Assembly: GCF_014205175.1 (NCBI RefSeq)
Contig: NZ_JACHNA010000001.1
Span: 1,116,001-1,180,000, forward strand
DNA from: Micrococcus cohnii
GTDB lineage: Bacteria > Actinomycetota > Actinomycetes > Actinomycetales > Micrococcaceae
Reading direction: 5' to 3'
Length of the DNA stretch: 64,000 nucleotides
Every line of letters begins with the position of its first letter. Position 1 is the stretch's first letter. The position numbers and the translations under genes are program-made. Below, in pieces: positions 24,096 to 32,062 of this stretch. Under the pieces are notes generated by a model. It did not search any database. It was given only the letters and a program-made list of their open reading frames with translations, and was not told the DNA's origin.

Positions 24096-25244
24096 ATGCG
24101 ATGGCAGGCACAGACCCATGGGGCGCACGGCAGAGACGACGGCAACGACGCCGGTGCGCCCGCGTTGCCCGGGCTGCGTCATGCGGGGCTGAGCGAGGCG
24201 GGACGACGCGACGCCGAACGCCGCCGAACGGCCCGTACCCCGCAGTTCGCGGGGATGACCTTTCACGAGGTGCAGGCCCGCAGCGTGCTCAATCGCGTCC
24301 CCGAGGCCTCGGCAATGCCGTTCCGGTGGACCGTCAACCCGTATCGGGGCTGCACGCACGCGTGCCGCTACTGCTACGCGCGCAGCACTCACGAGTACCT
24401 GGACCTCGACGCCGGTGCGGACTTCGACCAACAGATCGTCGTGAAGACCAACGCGCCCGATGTGCTGCGTGCAGAACTGTCCCGCCCCACGTGGACACGC
24501 GAGAGTGTCGCACTGGGGACCAACACGGACCCCTACCAGCGCGCCGAAGGCCGCTACCGGCTCATGCCGGGCATCATCGCGGCGCTGGCGGACACGGGCA
24601 CCCCGTTCTCGATCCTGACCAAGGGGACCCTGCTGGCCAGAGACGTGCCGGAGCTCGCCACCGCCGCCCGGTCGGTGCCGGTCGGCGTCGGCGTGTCACT
24701 GGCCACGCTGGACAGCCGACTGGCCGCCACGGTCGAACCCGGCACCCCGGCGCCGGCCGCCCGCCTCGCGCTGATCGAACGGCTGCGGACGGCGGGGGCG
24801 GACGTGCACGTCATGGCGATGCCTCTGCTGCCCTGGCTCAGCGACTCCGATGCCCAGCTCGACGCGCTGATGCGGGCGGTCCGTGCGGCGGGGGCGAGCT
24901 CCGTGCTCGCGGGCGCGCTGCACCTTCGACCCGGCGCACGCCAGTGGTATATGCAGTGGCTGCGGCACGAACACCCCCACCTCGTGGACGGCTACGAGCG
25001 GCTCTACGCACGCTCGAGCTACGCGCCCGCCTCGTACCGCTCGTCCCTGACCCGTCGGGCGCGCGCAGCCGCTGCGGCGCACGGCTTGCGCTGGGGCGGT
25101 GCACACCGCATCCGCTCCGACGACGCTCCCCCGCACGGGACGAGGGGTTCACACGCCGACGTCGCGACCACCCGAGCCGAACACCGACGCAGCGGGAGCT
25201 CGACATCGGCCTCAGCGCCTGCCCGCCAGGCGGCGCTGTTCTGA
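24096..25244 (+). CDS. Rv2578c-family radical SAM protein, probably DNA-damage inducible
   Basis: 382 aa. The radical SAM cluster motif is CTHACRYCYAR, preceded by FRWTVNPYRG, as in the Rv2578c/SplB-like group that includes spore-photoproduct-lyase relatives. Conserved LGTNTDPYQRAEGRYRLMPG and SILTKGTLLARD blocks follow. The C-terminal 60 residues are poorly ordered. The start is the ATG at 24096, right after the SOS box; the frame is open upstream but lacks start signals. Repair of a DNA lesion by radical chemistry is a reasonable inference from family and operator; the substrate is unknown. It ends 46 bp from the convergent Nudix gene. Confidence 0.85.
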   Translation: MRWQAQTHGAHGRDDGNDAGAPALPGLRHAGLSEAGRRDAERRRTARTPQFAGMTFHEVQARSVLNRVPEASAMPFRWTVNPYRGCTHACRYCYARSTHEYLDLDAGADFDQQIVVKTNAPDVLRAELSRPTWTRESVALGTNTDPYQRAEGRYRLMPGIIAALADTGTPFSILTKGTLLARDVPELATAARSVPVGVGVSLATLDSRLAATVEPGTPAPAARLALIERLRTAGADVHVMAMPLLPWLSDSDAQLDALMRAVRAAGASSVLAGALHLRPGARQWYMQWLRHEHPHLVDGYERLYARSSYAPASYRSSLTRRARAAAAAHGLRWGGAHRIRSDDAPPHGTRGSHADVATTRAEHRRSGSSTSASAPARQAALF

Positions 25245-25290
25245 GTCTGCACCTCGTTCTGGGCCCCCACCTCGCCGACACCGGCTCGGC

Positions 25291-25809
25291 TCAGCCGCCA
25301 GGCAGCAGGTCCTGTGTTCCACTCTGGAGCAGGTCGAGCAGCGCGTCGACGATCGGCCGGTCCGCCGGGATCCAGTCGAGCGCGTGCAGAGCCGCCCGCT
25401 CCAACGGACACCACTCGAGCCGATCATGGTCCTGCAGCGGCGACGGCGCCGCCGAACCATCGGCCAGCACCGCCAGGAACACGTGCAGACGGCGCCCGTT
25501 GGCCAGCGGCCATCCCTCGCCTTCCGGGGCGGGCACCTCAGCGCCCAGGCGCACACGCACGCCGAGCTCCTCGGCCAGTTCACGGTGCAGCGCCGAGGCC
25601 GCGCCCTCCCCCGGCTCGACCTTGCCGCCCGGGAACTCCCACAGCCCTGCCAGAGCGGCCGGAGCCGAGCGGCGGCCGACCAGCATCCGGGCCGGTGCGG
25701 CCGCATCGTCCAGCACAGCCGCCCCCACGACGGCCCGCCGCTGTGCCCTCCGCTCTCCGACTGACCGGGCACCCTGCTCACCGGTCACGCCATGCGTCCT
25801 GTCGTCCAT
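25291..25809 (-). CDS. MutT-like Nudix hydrolase
   Basis: 172 aa. The Nudix box GKVEPGEGAASALHRELAEELGV is complete, following LVGRRSAPAALAGLWEFPG, the arrangement of (8-oxo-)dGTP diphosphatases of the MutT branch. It probably cleans the nucleotide pool of oxidised nucleotides. A TAGGGT -10 box (complement of 25817-25822) ends 7 nt before the ATG at 25809, so the gene is predicted leaderless. Convergent with the SOS-regulated radical SAM gene and divergent from the MFS gene. Confidence 0.9.
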   Translation of the reverse strand: MDDRTHGVTGEQGARSVGERRAQRRAVVGAAVLDDAAAPARMLVGRRSAPAALAGLWEFPGGKVEPGEGAASALHRELAEELGVRVRLGAEVPAPEGEGWPLANGRRLHVFLAVLADGSAAPSPLQDHDRLEWCPLERAALHALDWIPADRPIVDALLDLLQSGTQDLLPGG

Positions 25810-25869
25810 GCCCTCAACCCTACGAAATCCGGCATCCGGCAGCGCCCTCGCCGTCCCTAGACTTGGCGG

Positions 25870-27132
25870 GTGAGCGACCACAGCACCCACGGCCCCCTGA
25901 CGGGCCCGATCAAGATCAGCACCGCCGACTCCCCTGACACAGTGGGGTCCGGTTCGCCGACGACCCGGCCCGAGCGGGGGCTGGGGCTGTTTCCGGCCAT
26001 CGTGGCGCTCGCCCTGGGCAGCTTCGCGATCGGCACCACCGAGTTCACCATCATGGGACTGTTGCCGGAGGCGGTCGCCGACCTGGGCGTCGGCCTCGAC
26101 GCCGGAAGCCACCTCATCTCGGTCTACGCGCTCGGAGTGGTCGTCGGCGCCCCGCTGCTCGCGGCCGGCCTGGCCCGGGTCGACCGTCGCCGCTCGTCCA
26201 TCCTGCTGATGGTCCTGTTCCTGCTCGGCCACGTCGGCAGTCTCCTCGCCCCGGACATGTCCTCGATGATGCTCGCCCGCTTCATCTCGGGTCTGCCGCA
26301 CGGCGCATTCTTCTCCACCGCGGCCCTGGCCGCGGCGCACCTGGCCGGGCCTGCGCGGCGCGGCCAGGCCATCGGCTGGGTCATGGCCGGCCTGTCGGCG
26401 GCGAATCTGCTCGGCGTTCCGGCGGCCACCGCCCTCGGGCAGACCGCCGGCTGGCGGTGGATGTTCGTCGTCGTGGCCGTCTGCGCGGCCGCGTGCATCG
26501 CGGCGACGGTCATGCTCGTCCCCGACGCGCCCGCGCCCGAGGGCACGTCGATCCGCCGCGAGATGGCCGGGCTGACATCACTGCGGCTATGGCGCACCGC
26601 GCTCGTCGGCATCGTGGGATTCGCCGGCATGTTCGCGCTCTACACGTACATCACTCCGCTGATGACCCGCGTCGCCGGACTCGATCCGCGCTGGATCCCC
26701 CTCGTGCTCGCGCTGTACGGCATGGGCATGGTCGTCGGCACCCTCGTGGGGGGCGCGCTCACCGACCGCGACCCGGTGATGACGCTGCGGCTGTCGTTCG
26801 TGGTCACCGCCATCTGCCTGACCCTCGTGTATCTGCTCTCGCCCTGGTGGCAGGCCGTCCTGCTGCCGCTGGTGCTGGTCGCCGTGGCCGGCTCCGGCAT
26901 CGCCCCTGCCCTGCAGGTCCTGCTGGTGGACGCCGCACCGCGGTCGCCGCAGCTGGCGGGCTCGCTCAACCACTCGGCGCTGAACATGGCGAACGCACTG
27001 GGCGCCTGGGTCAGCGGCGCCGCGCTGACTGCCGGCCTGTCCGTGGCCGCCCCGTCGCTGCTCGGCGCGGGCATCGCCGTGGTGGGAATCACACTGTCGT
27101 TCGCCCTGATTCGGCGCCCCGCACGCCGCTGA
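25870..27132 (+). CDS. MFS efflux transporter, DHA1/AraJ type
   Basis: 420 aa with about 12 hydrophobic segments. ALALGSFAIGTTEFTIMGLLPE in helix 1 and SGLPHGAFFSTAALAAAHL further on are typical of the sugar-efflux/chloramphenicol-exporter branch of the drug:proton antiporters. Likely a plasma-membrane exporter; substrate unknown. GTG start at 25870, 6 nt after a TAGACT -10 (25858-25863), leaderless. The first 35 residues are a soluble Pro/Thr-rich tail. Its promoter lies back to back with that of the Nudix gene. Confidence 0.88.
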   Translation: MSDHSTHGPLTGPIKISTADSPDTVGSGSPTTRPERGLGLFPAIVALALGSFAIGTTEFTIMGLLPEAVADLGVGLDAGSHLISVYALGVVVGAPLLAAGLARVDRRRSSILLMVLFLLGHVGSLLAPDMSSMMLARFISGLPHGAFFSTAALAAAHLAGPARRGQAIGWVMAGLSAANLLGVPAATALGQTAGWRWMFVVVAVCAAACIAATVMLVPDAPAPEGTSIRREMAGLTSLRLWRTALVGIVGFAGMFALYTYITPLMTRVAGLDPRWIPLVLALYGMGMVVGTLVGGALTDRDPVMTLRLSFVVTAICLTLVYLLSPWWQAVLLPLVLVAVAGSGIAPALQVLLVDAAPRSPQLAGSLNHSALNMANALGAWVSGAALTAGLSVAAPSLLGAGIAVVGITLSFALIRRPARR

Positions 27133-27228
27133 CCTGGACATCCTCGGTCGCGTGGCCTTGCTCCGGCCACGACGGGCGTGGTTAGAGTATGCGAGTAAAT
27201 ATTTCGCAAACTCGAAAGGCTTTTCATC

Positions 27229-27498
27229 ATGGGCATCATCGGTTGGCTCGTTCTCGGACTCATCGCAGGCGCGATCGCACGCCTGATCCTTCCCGGCCAC
27301 CAGGGCTCCGGCTGGCTCGGCGCCCTGATCACCGGCATCCTCGGCGCCATCCTCGGCGGCTGGATCGCCTCGCTGCTGGGCGTCGGTGCCATGGACGAGT
27401 TCTTCAGCCTGGGCACCTGGATCTTCGCGATCCTCGGCGGCGTGATCGTGGCCTTCATCTGGCAGGCCATCACCGGCCGCAAGGGCGCGCGCCACTGA
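27229..27498 (+). CDS. GlsB/YeaQ/YmgE-family stress membrane protein
   Basis: 89 aa with three hydrophobic segments and the glycine-rich LGALITGILGAILGGWIASLLG typical of the transglycosylase-associated protein family. Small inner-membrane proteins of this family are induced by stress in other bacteria; the mechanism is unknown. TAGAGT (27183-27188) is a candidate -10, giving a leader of about 33 nt with GAAAGG before the ATG. The leader is AT-richer than the neighbourhood. A perfect terminator follows. Confidence 0.88.
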   Translation: MGIIGWLVLGLIAGAIARLILPGHQGSGWLGALITGILGAILGGWIASLLGVGAMDEFFSLGTWIFAILGGVIVAFIWQAITGRKGARH

Positions 27499-27538
27499 CG
27501 TCTGACTCACGCGCCCCGGCGCGTGGACCTCAACGACG

Positions 27539-27575
27539 ACGGGCCGCCCCGAGCATCACGCTCGGGGCGGCCCGT
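27539..27575. terminator. Bidirectional terminator
   Basis: Perfect 16-bp stem (27539-27554 with 27560-27575, core CGGGCCGCCCCGAGC) and a 5-nt loop between the convergent YmgE-type gene and the TrmH-type methyltransferase gene; TTGTCATC follows on the plus strand. Confidence 0.85.
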
Positions 27576-27616
27576 TGTCATCTCCGGGGGCTGTTCCGTC
27601 GCCGTCCTGCGTCCCG

Positions 27617-28546
27617 TCAGCGACGCCGTGCCATGGCGGAGGCGTACAGGCACACCGTCGCGGCCGTGCCCACATTCAGCGACTCGGCCGCGCCGTACAG
27701 CGGCACGGAGGCGGAGGCGTCGGCCAGGCCACGCTCGTGCTCGGACAGTCCCTGAGCTTCATTGCCGAACAGCCACGCGGTCGGCGCCGCCAACTCGGCG
27801 TCTGTCACCTCGACGAGCGTTCGCTCCGCGGCCCCGTCCGCGGCCCAGACCTGCACGCCCTGTTCGCGCAACCACTGGCAGGTCGCGCTCACATCGGCGC
27901 CGGTCACCAGCGGCAGATGGAACAGCGACCCGGCCGTCGAGCGCACGAGCTTCGGGTTGAACACGTCGACGGAGCCCGCCGTCAGCACGATGCCCTCCGC
28001 CCCGGCCGCGTCGGCCGCGCGCAGAATCGTCCCGGCGTTGCCCGGGTCCTGCACCCGGCACAGCACGGGCAGCAGTGTCGGCGTCGCCGGCAATGCCCCC
28101 AGCCCGGTCTGCTGCGGCAGGCCGACGACGGCCACGATGTCCTGTCCGGTGACCGCGTCGCACATCGACGTCAGAACCTCGTCCGACGCGGTGCGCACGA
28201 AGGGACGGTCCGGGCCGTCGAGCGAGGCGGTCTCATCGACCAGGGCCTGCAGGTCGGGGTCACGCCGCGCGAGCCGTGCGGACACGTAGAGCTCGCGCAC
28301 CACCCGGCCGGTCGGCCACTGAGCTCGCGCGATCGCCGGCCCGCGTCCGAGGTGGGCCAGCAGTGCTTCTCGGCATCCCTGAGGCCCCTCGACCAGGAAG
28401 GCGCCGGCCCGCAGACGCGCCGAACGCCCCGCCAGGCGAGCGACCGCCCGCACGCGCTCGGCGCGGGGATTGATCAGCTCGGCCCGGTCGGGGCGTTCTT
28501 CGGCGTGCGTGCGGTGCGAGGCTCGAGGACTCTCTGAGCTCTTCAC
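27617..28546 (-). CDS. TrmH (SpoU)-family RNA 2'-O-methyltransferase
   Basis: 309 aa SPOUT methyltransferase. Motifs: CRVQDPGNAGTILRAADAAGAEG, the LFGNEAQGLS loop and VPLYGAAESLNVGTAATVCLYA, which form the SAM-binding knot. The N-terminal 110 residues are a substrate-binding SpoU-sub-binding domain (FLVEGPQGCREALLA). Probably a 23S rRNA or tRNA ribose methylase; the position is not predictable. The GTG start at 28546 lies 14 nt after the rplT stop, so it is probably read through from infC-rpmI-rplT, a common arrangement in actinobacteria. Confidence 0.9.
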   Translation of the reverse strand: MKSSESPRASHRTHAEERPDRAELINPRAERVRAVARLAGRSARLRAGAFLVEGPQGCREALLAHLGRGPAIARAQWPTGRVVRELYVSARLARRDPDLQALVDETASLDGPDRPFVRTASDEVLTSMCDAVTGQDIVAVVGLPQQTGLGALPATPTLLPVLCRVQDPGNAGTILRAADAAGAEGIVLTAGSVDVFNPKLVRSTAGSLFHLPLVTGADVSATCQWLREQGVQVWAADGAAERTLVEVTDAELAAPTAWLFGNEAQGLSEHERGLADASASVPLYGAAESLNVGTAATVCLYASAMARRR

Positions 28547-28560
28547 AGACGCACCGTGGC

Positions 28561-28947
28561 TCAGCGCGAGGCCACCGGGGCGTTCACGTCGGCCGGCAGC
28601 GCCTTGCGTGCGGTGTCCACCAGCGCGGTGAAGGCCGCGGCGTCCGAGACGGCGATCTCGGCCAGCATGCGGCGGTCCACCTCGACGCCGGCCAGCTTCA
28701 GGCCCTGCATGAAGCGGTTGTAGGTCATGCCGTTGGCGCGGGCGGCCGCGTTGATGCGGGTGATCCACAGGCGACGGAAGTCGCCCTTGCGCTTGTGACG
28801 GTGCTGGTAGTTGTACACGAACGAATGGAGCAGCTGCTCCTTCGCCTTGCGGTACAGGCGCGAACGCTGACCGCGGTAGCCGGACGCGCGGTCCAGCATG
28901 GTACGACGCTTCTTATGGGCGTTGACCGCCCGCTTCACACGTGCCAC
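28561..28947 (-). CDS. rplT: Ribosomal protein L20
   Basis: 128 aa, full length. [18 protein letters not shown] and the [19 protein letters not shown] region are unmistakable. Binds 23S rRNA early in 50S assembly. Third gene of infC-rpmI-rplT. A 100-bp gap separates it from rpmI; I see no hairpin there. Confidence 0.98.
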   Translation of the reverse strand: MARVKRAVNAHKKRRTMLDRASGYRGQRSRLYRKAKEQLLHSFVYNYQHRHKRKGDFRRLWITRINAAARANGMTYNRFMQGLKLAGVEVDRRMLAEIAVSDAAAFTALVDTARKALPADVNAPVASR

Positions 28948-29047
28948 GTGTGTGCTCCTAACTGTGTTGTCCTCGACGGCGACGAGGGTCGCGGCGTCCG
29001 AGGAGCGTGACGAGGGGGTTCCGGTGCACGAGCACCGAAGAGGGATC

Positions 29048-29242
29048 TCAGATGCCGAGCATCCGCTTGATGGTCTTCACGTTGCCCTTGGCGACGAGCT
29101 TGTCCGAGGCCAGACGGCGGGTCAGGCGCGAGGACTTGTGCTCGAGGTAGTGGCGACGGTTTGCCTGCTGACGCATCAGCTTGCCGGAACCGGTCACGCG
29201 AAAGCGCTTCTTGGCGCCGCTGTGGGTCTTCATCTTCGGCAT
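29048..29242 (-). CDS. rpmI: Ribosomal protein L35
   Basis: 64 aa. [20 protein letters not shown] and the [16 protein letters not shown] region are typical. AAGGAG lies ahead of the ATG at 29242. Located between infC and rplT. Confidence 0.98.
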   Translation of the reverse strand: MPKMKTHSGAKKRFRVTGSGKLMRQQANRRHYLEHKSSRLTRRLASDKLVAKGNVKTIKRMLGI

Positions 29243-29379
29243 GGCGGCCGTTCTCCTTCTTCATCGCCGCGAGCCCGTCTCCGAAGAGGCGGACTCGCGG
29301 AACTGGTCTCACCGTCCTGATGGACGGATAGGGGTTGTTGCCTGCGCCACCGCGCACCGGGCGCGGGACGCGACACGTA

Positions 29380-30291
29380 TCAGGCCTTGCGAGGCCCGGG
29401 CTTGGGGGCGCCTGCCGGCTTGGGCGCGGCAGGCTTGGGCGCCGACGACGGCTTCGGCGTGGACGCGGCGGTCGGCTTCGGCGCAGGCTTCTGCTCCTTG
29501 GGTGCGGACTTCTCCGGCGCCGGCGTCTCCGCGGGCTTCTGCGACGAGGCCGGGCGCTGGCCGGCCCCCTGCGTCGCCTCCGCCTCACGGGACTCGGCCA
29601 TCCGCTTGAGCTGCTCAGGGAAGGCGTCACCGACCGAGTTTGTCACCGGCGCGGAGTTCTGAGCGGCCTTCTCGGCGGCCTTGGCCTTCGCCTCACGGGC
29701 CGCCTGATCGCGCCGAGACCCACCACCGGAGCGCTCACGCTTCGGTGCTTCGTTCTTGCGCGCCTCAGAGCGTGCCTCGGCCTTGGTCTTCAGCGGACCG
29801 ATGACCATGACCATGTTGCGCCCGTCCTGCCGGGGAGCCGATTCGACGGCGCCCAGCTCGGCGACGTCGTCGGCGAACTTCTCGAGCAGGCGGATGCCGA
29901 GCTCGGGACGCTGCTGTTCACGCCCGCGGAACTGGATGATGGCCTTGACCTTGTCACCCTGACCGAGGAACTTCCGGGCGCGCCCCGTCTTCGTCTCGTA
30001 GTCGTGGCTGTCGATCTTCAGGCGGAAGCGCACCTCCTTGAGCGAGGTGTTGACCTGATTCTTGCGCGACTCGCGCGCCTTCACCGCGGCCTCGTATTTG
30101 TACTTGCCGAAATCCATCAGCTTCGCCACCGGAGGCTTGGCGGCGGGCGCCACCTCGACGAGGTCGAGGTCCGCCTCACCAGCCAGGCGCAGGGCGTCCT
30201 CGATCCGGACGATGCCGACCTGCTCGCCGTTGGGGCCAACCAGACGGACTTCCGGAACGCGGATGCGCTCGTTGATACGGGGATCGCTAAT
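29380..30291 (-). CDS. infC: Translation initiation factor IF-3 with ATT start and long C-terminal tail
   Basis: 303 aa. The N-domain begins [19 protein letters not shown] and the C-domain ends near [14 protein letters not shown]. Binds the 30S subunit and proofreads the start codon. The only start that yields a complete N-domain is ATT at 30289-30291, 7 nt after AGGAG; a stop codon lies in frame eight codons upstream with no ATG, GTG or TTG between. Starting at a later GTG (30153) would remove about 46 conserved residues. AUU starts allow IF-3 to repress its own synthesis in E. coli. The last 120 residues are a Lys/Pro/Ala-rich tail absent from standard IF-3 (about 180 aa). Confidence 0.93.
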   Translation of the reverse strand: MSDPRINERIRVPEVRLVGPNGEQVGIVRIEDALRLAGEADLDLVEVAPAAKPPVAKLMDFGKYKYEAAVKARESRKNQVNTSLKEVRFRLKIDSHDYETKTGRARKFLGQGDKVKAIIQFRGREQQRPELGIRLLEKFADDVAELGAVESAPRQDGRNMVMVIGPLKTKAEARSEARKNEAPKRERSGGGSRRDQAAREAKAKAAEKAAQNSAPVTNSVGDAFPEQLKRMAESREAEATQGAGQRPASSQKPAETPAPEKSAPKEQKPAPKPTAASTPKPSSAPKPAAPKPAGAPKPGPRKA

Positions 30292-30372
30292 GGTGCTTCT
30301 CCTGTGTCGAGATCAAGGTGCTGTGCCGTGGTTGACGCGCCTCACGCCGCAGCCCCGTCTCGAGAGAGAAAT

Positions 30373-30407
30373 CGAGGCCTCGGTGCCGTGCGCACGTCGA
30401 GGCCTCG
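30373..30407 (-). promoter_or_regulatory. Candidate attenuator hairpin in the infC leader
   Basis: Two copies of the self-complementary decamer CGAGGCCTCG (30373-30382 and 30398-30407) can pair across 15 nt. On the minus strand, toward infC, the second copy is followed by ATTTCTCTCTC. This is terminator-like and lies inside the 320-bp infC/DUF1844 intergenic region, about 80 nt before the infC start. The rest of 30292-30611 shows no other feature I can support. Confidence 0.45.
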
Positions 30408-30611
30408 TCACGGTCCCGTTCAGGACCCTTCGCTCCGAACCGCGGACGACGCGATCGCCGTCCTGTTCGTCACGGTGACCCGGCAACTCGGCCCGAGCAA
30501 CGCGATGCGCACCGGACGTCCTGCTGACGCGGGTGGGAGGAGGCCTCCACTTGTTCCTCACCGGAGCGATGCGTGTGCACGTCCGGAAGGTCGTGTGGGA
30601 AGCTTACCACC

Positions 30612-30983
30612 ATGACCGAAGAACACCAGCACCCGCAGGGTGAGCAGCCCGCCGTCGACCCCGAGGTCCGCGAGATCCACGAGGTCCCCGCCGTCGAGGT
30701 GATCACGACGACGGCGGTGCACCTGATGACCGCCGCGGCCGTGAAGGTCGGACTCGCCGACAGCCCCGACGCGAAGGAGCTGGTGGACCTCGATGAGGCA
30801 CGCAAGCTGATCACCGCCCTCGCCGGACTCATCACCGCCGCCGCGCCCGAGATCTCCAGCTCCCACGCGGGCCCTCTGCGCGACGGGCTGCGCAGCCTGC
30901 AGCTGGCTTTCCGCGAAGCCTCGCCCTACCCGGACGCCCCGGGCAAGGGCCCCGGCGAGAAGCTGACCGGCCCCGTCAACTGA
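30612..30983 (+). CDS. DUF1844 protein
   Basis: 123 aa, acidic, soluble. The VEVITTTAVHLMTAAAVKVGLADS and DLDEARKLITALAGLI segments define the DUF1844 family, which is commonly found beside infC-rpmI-rplT in actinobacteria. Function unknown; no catalytic motif is visible. The start is the ATG at 30612, with GGGAAG upstream; an upstream GTG in frame is less convincing. Divergent from infC. Confidence 0.85.
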   Translation: MTEEHQHPQGEQPAVDPEVREIHEVPAVEVITTTAVHLMTAAAVKVGLADSPDAKELVDLDEARKLITALAGLITAAAPEISSSHAGPLRDGLRSLQLAFREASPYPDAPGKGPGEKLTGPVN

Positions 30984-30997
30984 CCCCCGCACCGGGA

Positions 30998-31432
30998 TCA
31001 TCCCCGGCGCAGGTGGCGCGAGACCCCGGCCGACATCACGCTGACAATCCCGGCGCCGGCGACGAGGAAGAGCCCGACGCCGAGCAGGACGTCGCCACCC
31101 GTCCACATCCAGGTCGACAGCAGCACGCAGAACAACAGGATTGCGGTGGCGGCGCCCCGGGTCCACGACCGCCCGCGGAAGAGTCCGGCGGCCGTCGCCC
31201 CGACCCACGCCGCCAGGGCGAGGTACAGCACCAGCAGGAACACCTGCGCCCCCACCGTCAGCTGGCCCGACCCGAGACGCAGCGCCGCGTCCACGGCGAG
31301 CCACGCCAGGGTCGCGGCCACGACCGACAGTGCGATGACGCCGATCCACACGGCCACCGGTCGGCCTCGACCGCGCTCAGCCCGACGGCGGCCCGGCTCG
31401 GTGCCTTGCGCGGGTCGTTCTGGAGTGCTCAT
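30998..31432 (-). CDS. Four-helix membrane protein of unknown function
   Basis: 144 aa. A basic, Arg-rich cytoplasmic N-terminus of about 35 residues is followed by four hydrophobic segments (PVAVWIGVIALSVVAATLAW, QVFLLVLYLALAAWVGATAA, ATAILLFCVLLSTWMW, LLGVGLFLVAGAGIVSVMSA) and a short basic tail. No family recognised with confidence. The ATG at 31432 has AAAGGA upstream. It converges on the DUF1844 gene with a 14-bp gap. Confidence 0.65.
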   Translation of the reverse strand: MSTPERPAQGTEPGRRRAERGRGRPVAVWIGVIALSVVAATLAWLAVDAALRLGSGQLTVGAQVFLLVLYLALAAWVGATAAGLFRGRSWTRGAATAILLFCVLLSTWMWTGGDVLLGVGLFLVAGAGIVSVMSAGVSRHLRRG

Positions 31433-31592
31433 GGTGATTCCGTCCTTTCCTGCGGATTCCACCGTACCCGCGAGGCGACGCGGCGTTCGCGGCCGACGAG
31501 ACGCCCGCGTCGACGTCCGTCGTGTTCGACGTCATCCAATCCCACCCTTGTGAGGCGTTGGCCGCCGTGCGAAGATCGATGCCGATGTTGTT

Positions 31593-31618
31593 CGGGGACC
31601 GTTCATGATCGGTCCCCG
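31593..31618 (+). terminator. Orphan terminator-like hairpin upstream of whiB1
   Basis: A 9-bp perfect stem, CGGGGACCG with CGGTCCCCG and an 8-nt loop, is followed by TTCTGTTTG on the plus strand. No annotated plus-strand gene ends nearby (the DUF1844 gene ends 600 bp upstream). It may end a small RNA or attenuate the whiB1 leader. The 365-bp gap 31433-31797 otherwise holds only the small upstream ORF described separately. Confidence 0.5.
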
Positions 31619-31705
31619 TTCTGTTTGCCTGGACATGGTTTGTCGCCCGCACCCCGGTCGCGGCGCCGCCCCGCCGACCGTGAGACGGAGCAGGAGCCCG
31701 CGCCC

Positions 31706-31828
31706 ATGTCCGACGAGGTGAACCCCATGCACCGCCGCAATGCGCACGCGAGTGACATCGTCGTGCGCACAGTCGTGACCGAGAGTGAGAGTGCCGTATG
31801 GATTGGCGAAGCCGCGCAGCGTGCCTGA
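31706..31828 (+). CDS. Possible 40-aa upstream ORF overlapping whiB1
   Basis: ATG at 31706 with AGGAG 9 nt upstream opens MSDEVNPMHRRNAHASD and runs in another frame to a TGA at 31826-31828, 28 nt past the whiB1 ATG. No domain. The ribosome site is better than that of whiB1, so translation of this ORF could interfere with or re-feed whiB1 initiation. May be fortuitous. Confidence 0.3.
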   Translation: MSDEVNPMHRRNAHASDIVVRTVVTESESAVWIGEAAQRA

Positions 31829-32046
31829 ACAAGGACCCCGAGCTGTTCTTCCCCGTGGGGAACACCGGACCAGCCCTGCTGCAGATCGAGGAGGCGAAGT
31901 CCGTGTGCCGCTCCTGCGAGGTGGTGGACACCTGCCTGAAGTGGGCCATGGAGTCCGGTCAGGACTCGGGCGTGTGGGGCGGCATGAGCGAGGACGAGCG
32001 CCGGGCCATGAAGCGCCGCGCGGCGCGTGCCCGCCGCGCGTCCTGA
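31798..32046 (+). CDS. whiB1: WhiB1-like iron-sulfur transcriptional regulator
   Basis: 82 aa. Four cluster-binding cysteines at positions 9, 37, 40 and 46 and the GVWGG turn, followed by a basic DNA-binding tail (RRAMKRRAARARRAS). The N-terminus MDWR and ELFFPVGNTGPAL closely match mycobacterial WhiB1, a [4Fe-4S] protein that senses nitric oxide and works with the primary sigma factor. The neighbour is a PdtaS-like kinase gene in convergent orientation, the same order as Rv3219-Rv3220c in Mycobacterium tuberculosis, which supports orthology. Confidence 0.92.
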   Translation: MDWRSRAACLNKDPELFFPVGNTGPALLQIEEAKSVCRSCEVVDTCLKWAMESGQDSGVWGGMSEDERRAMKRRAARARRAS

Positions 32047-32062
32047 CCCCGGCACGCCAGCA

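Noticed and set aside
31440-31620. 6C RNA or other known actinobacterial small RNA upstream of whiB1
   Set aside because: The C-rich double loops of 6C RNA are not present; only an orphan hairpin is supported.
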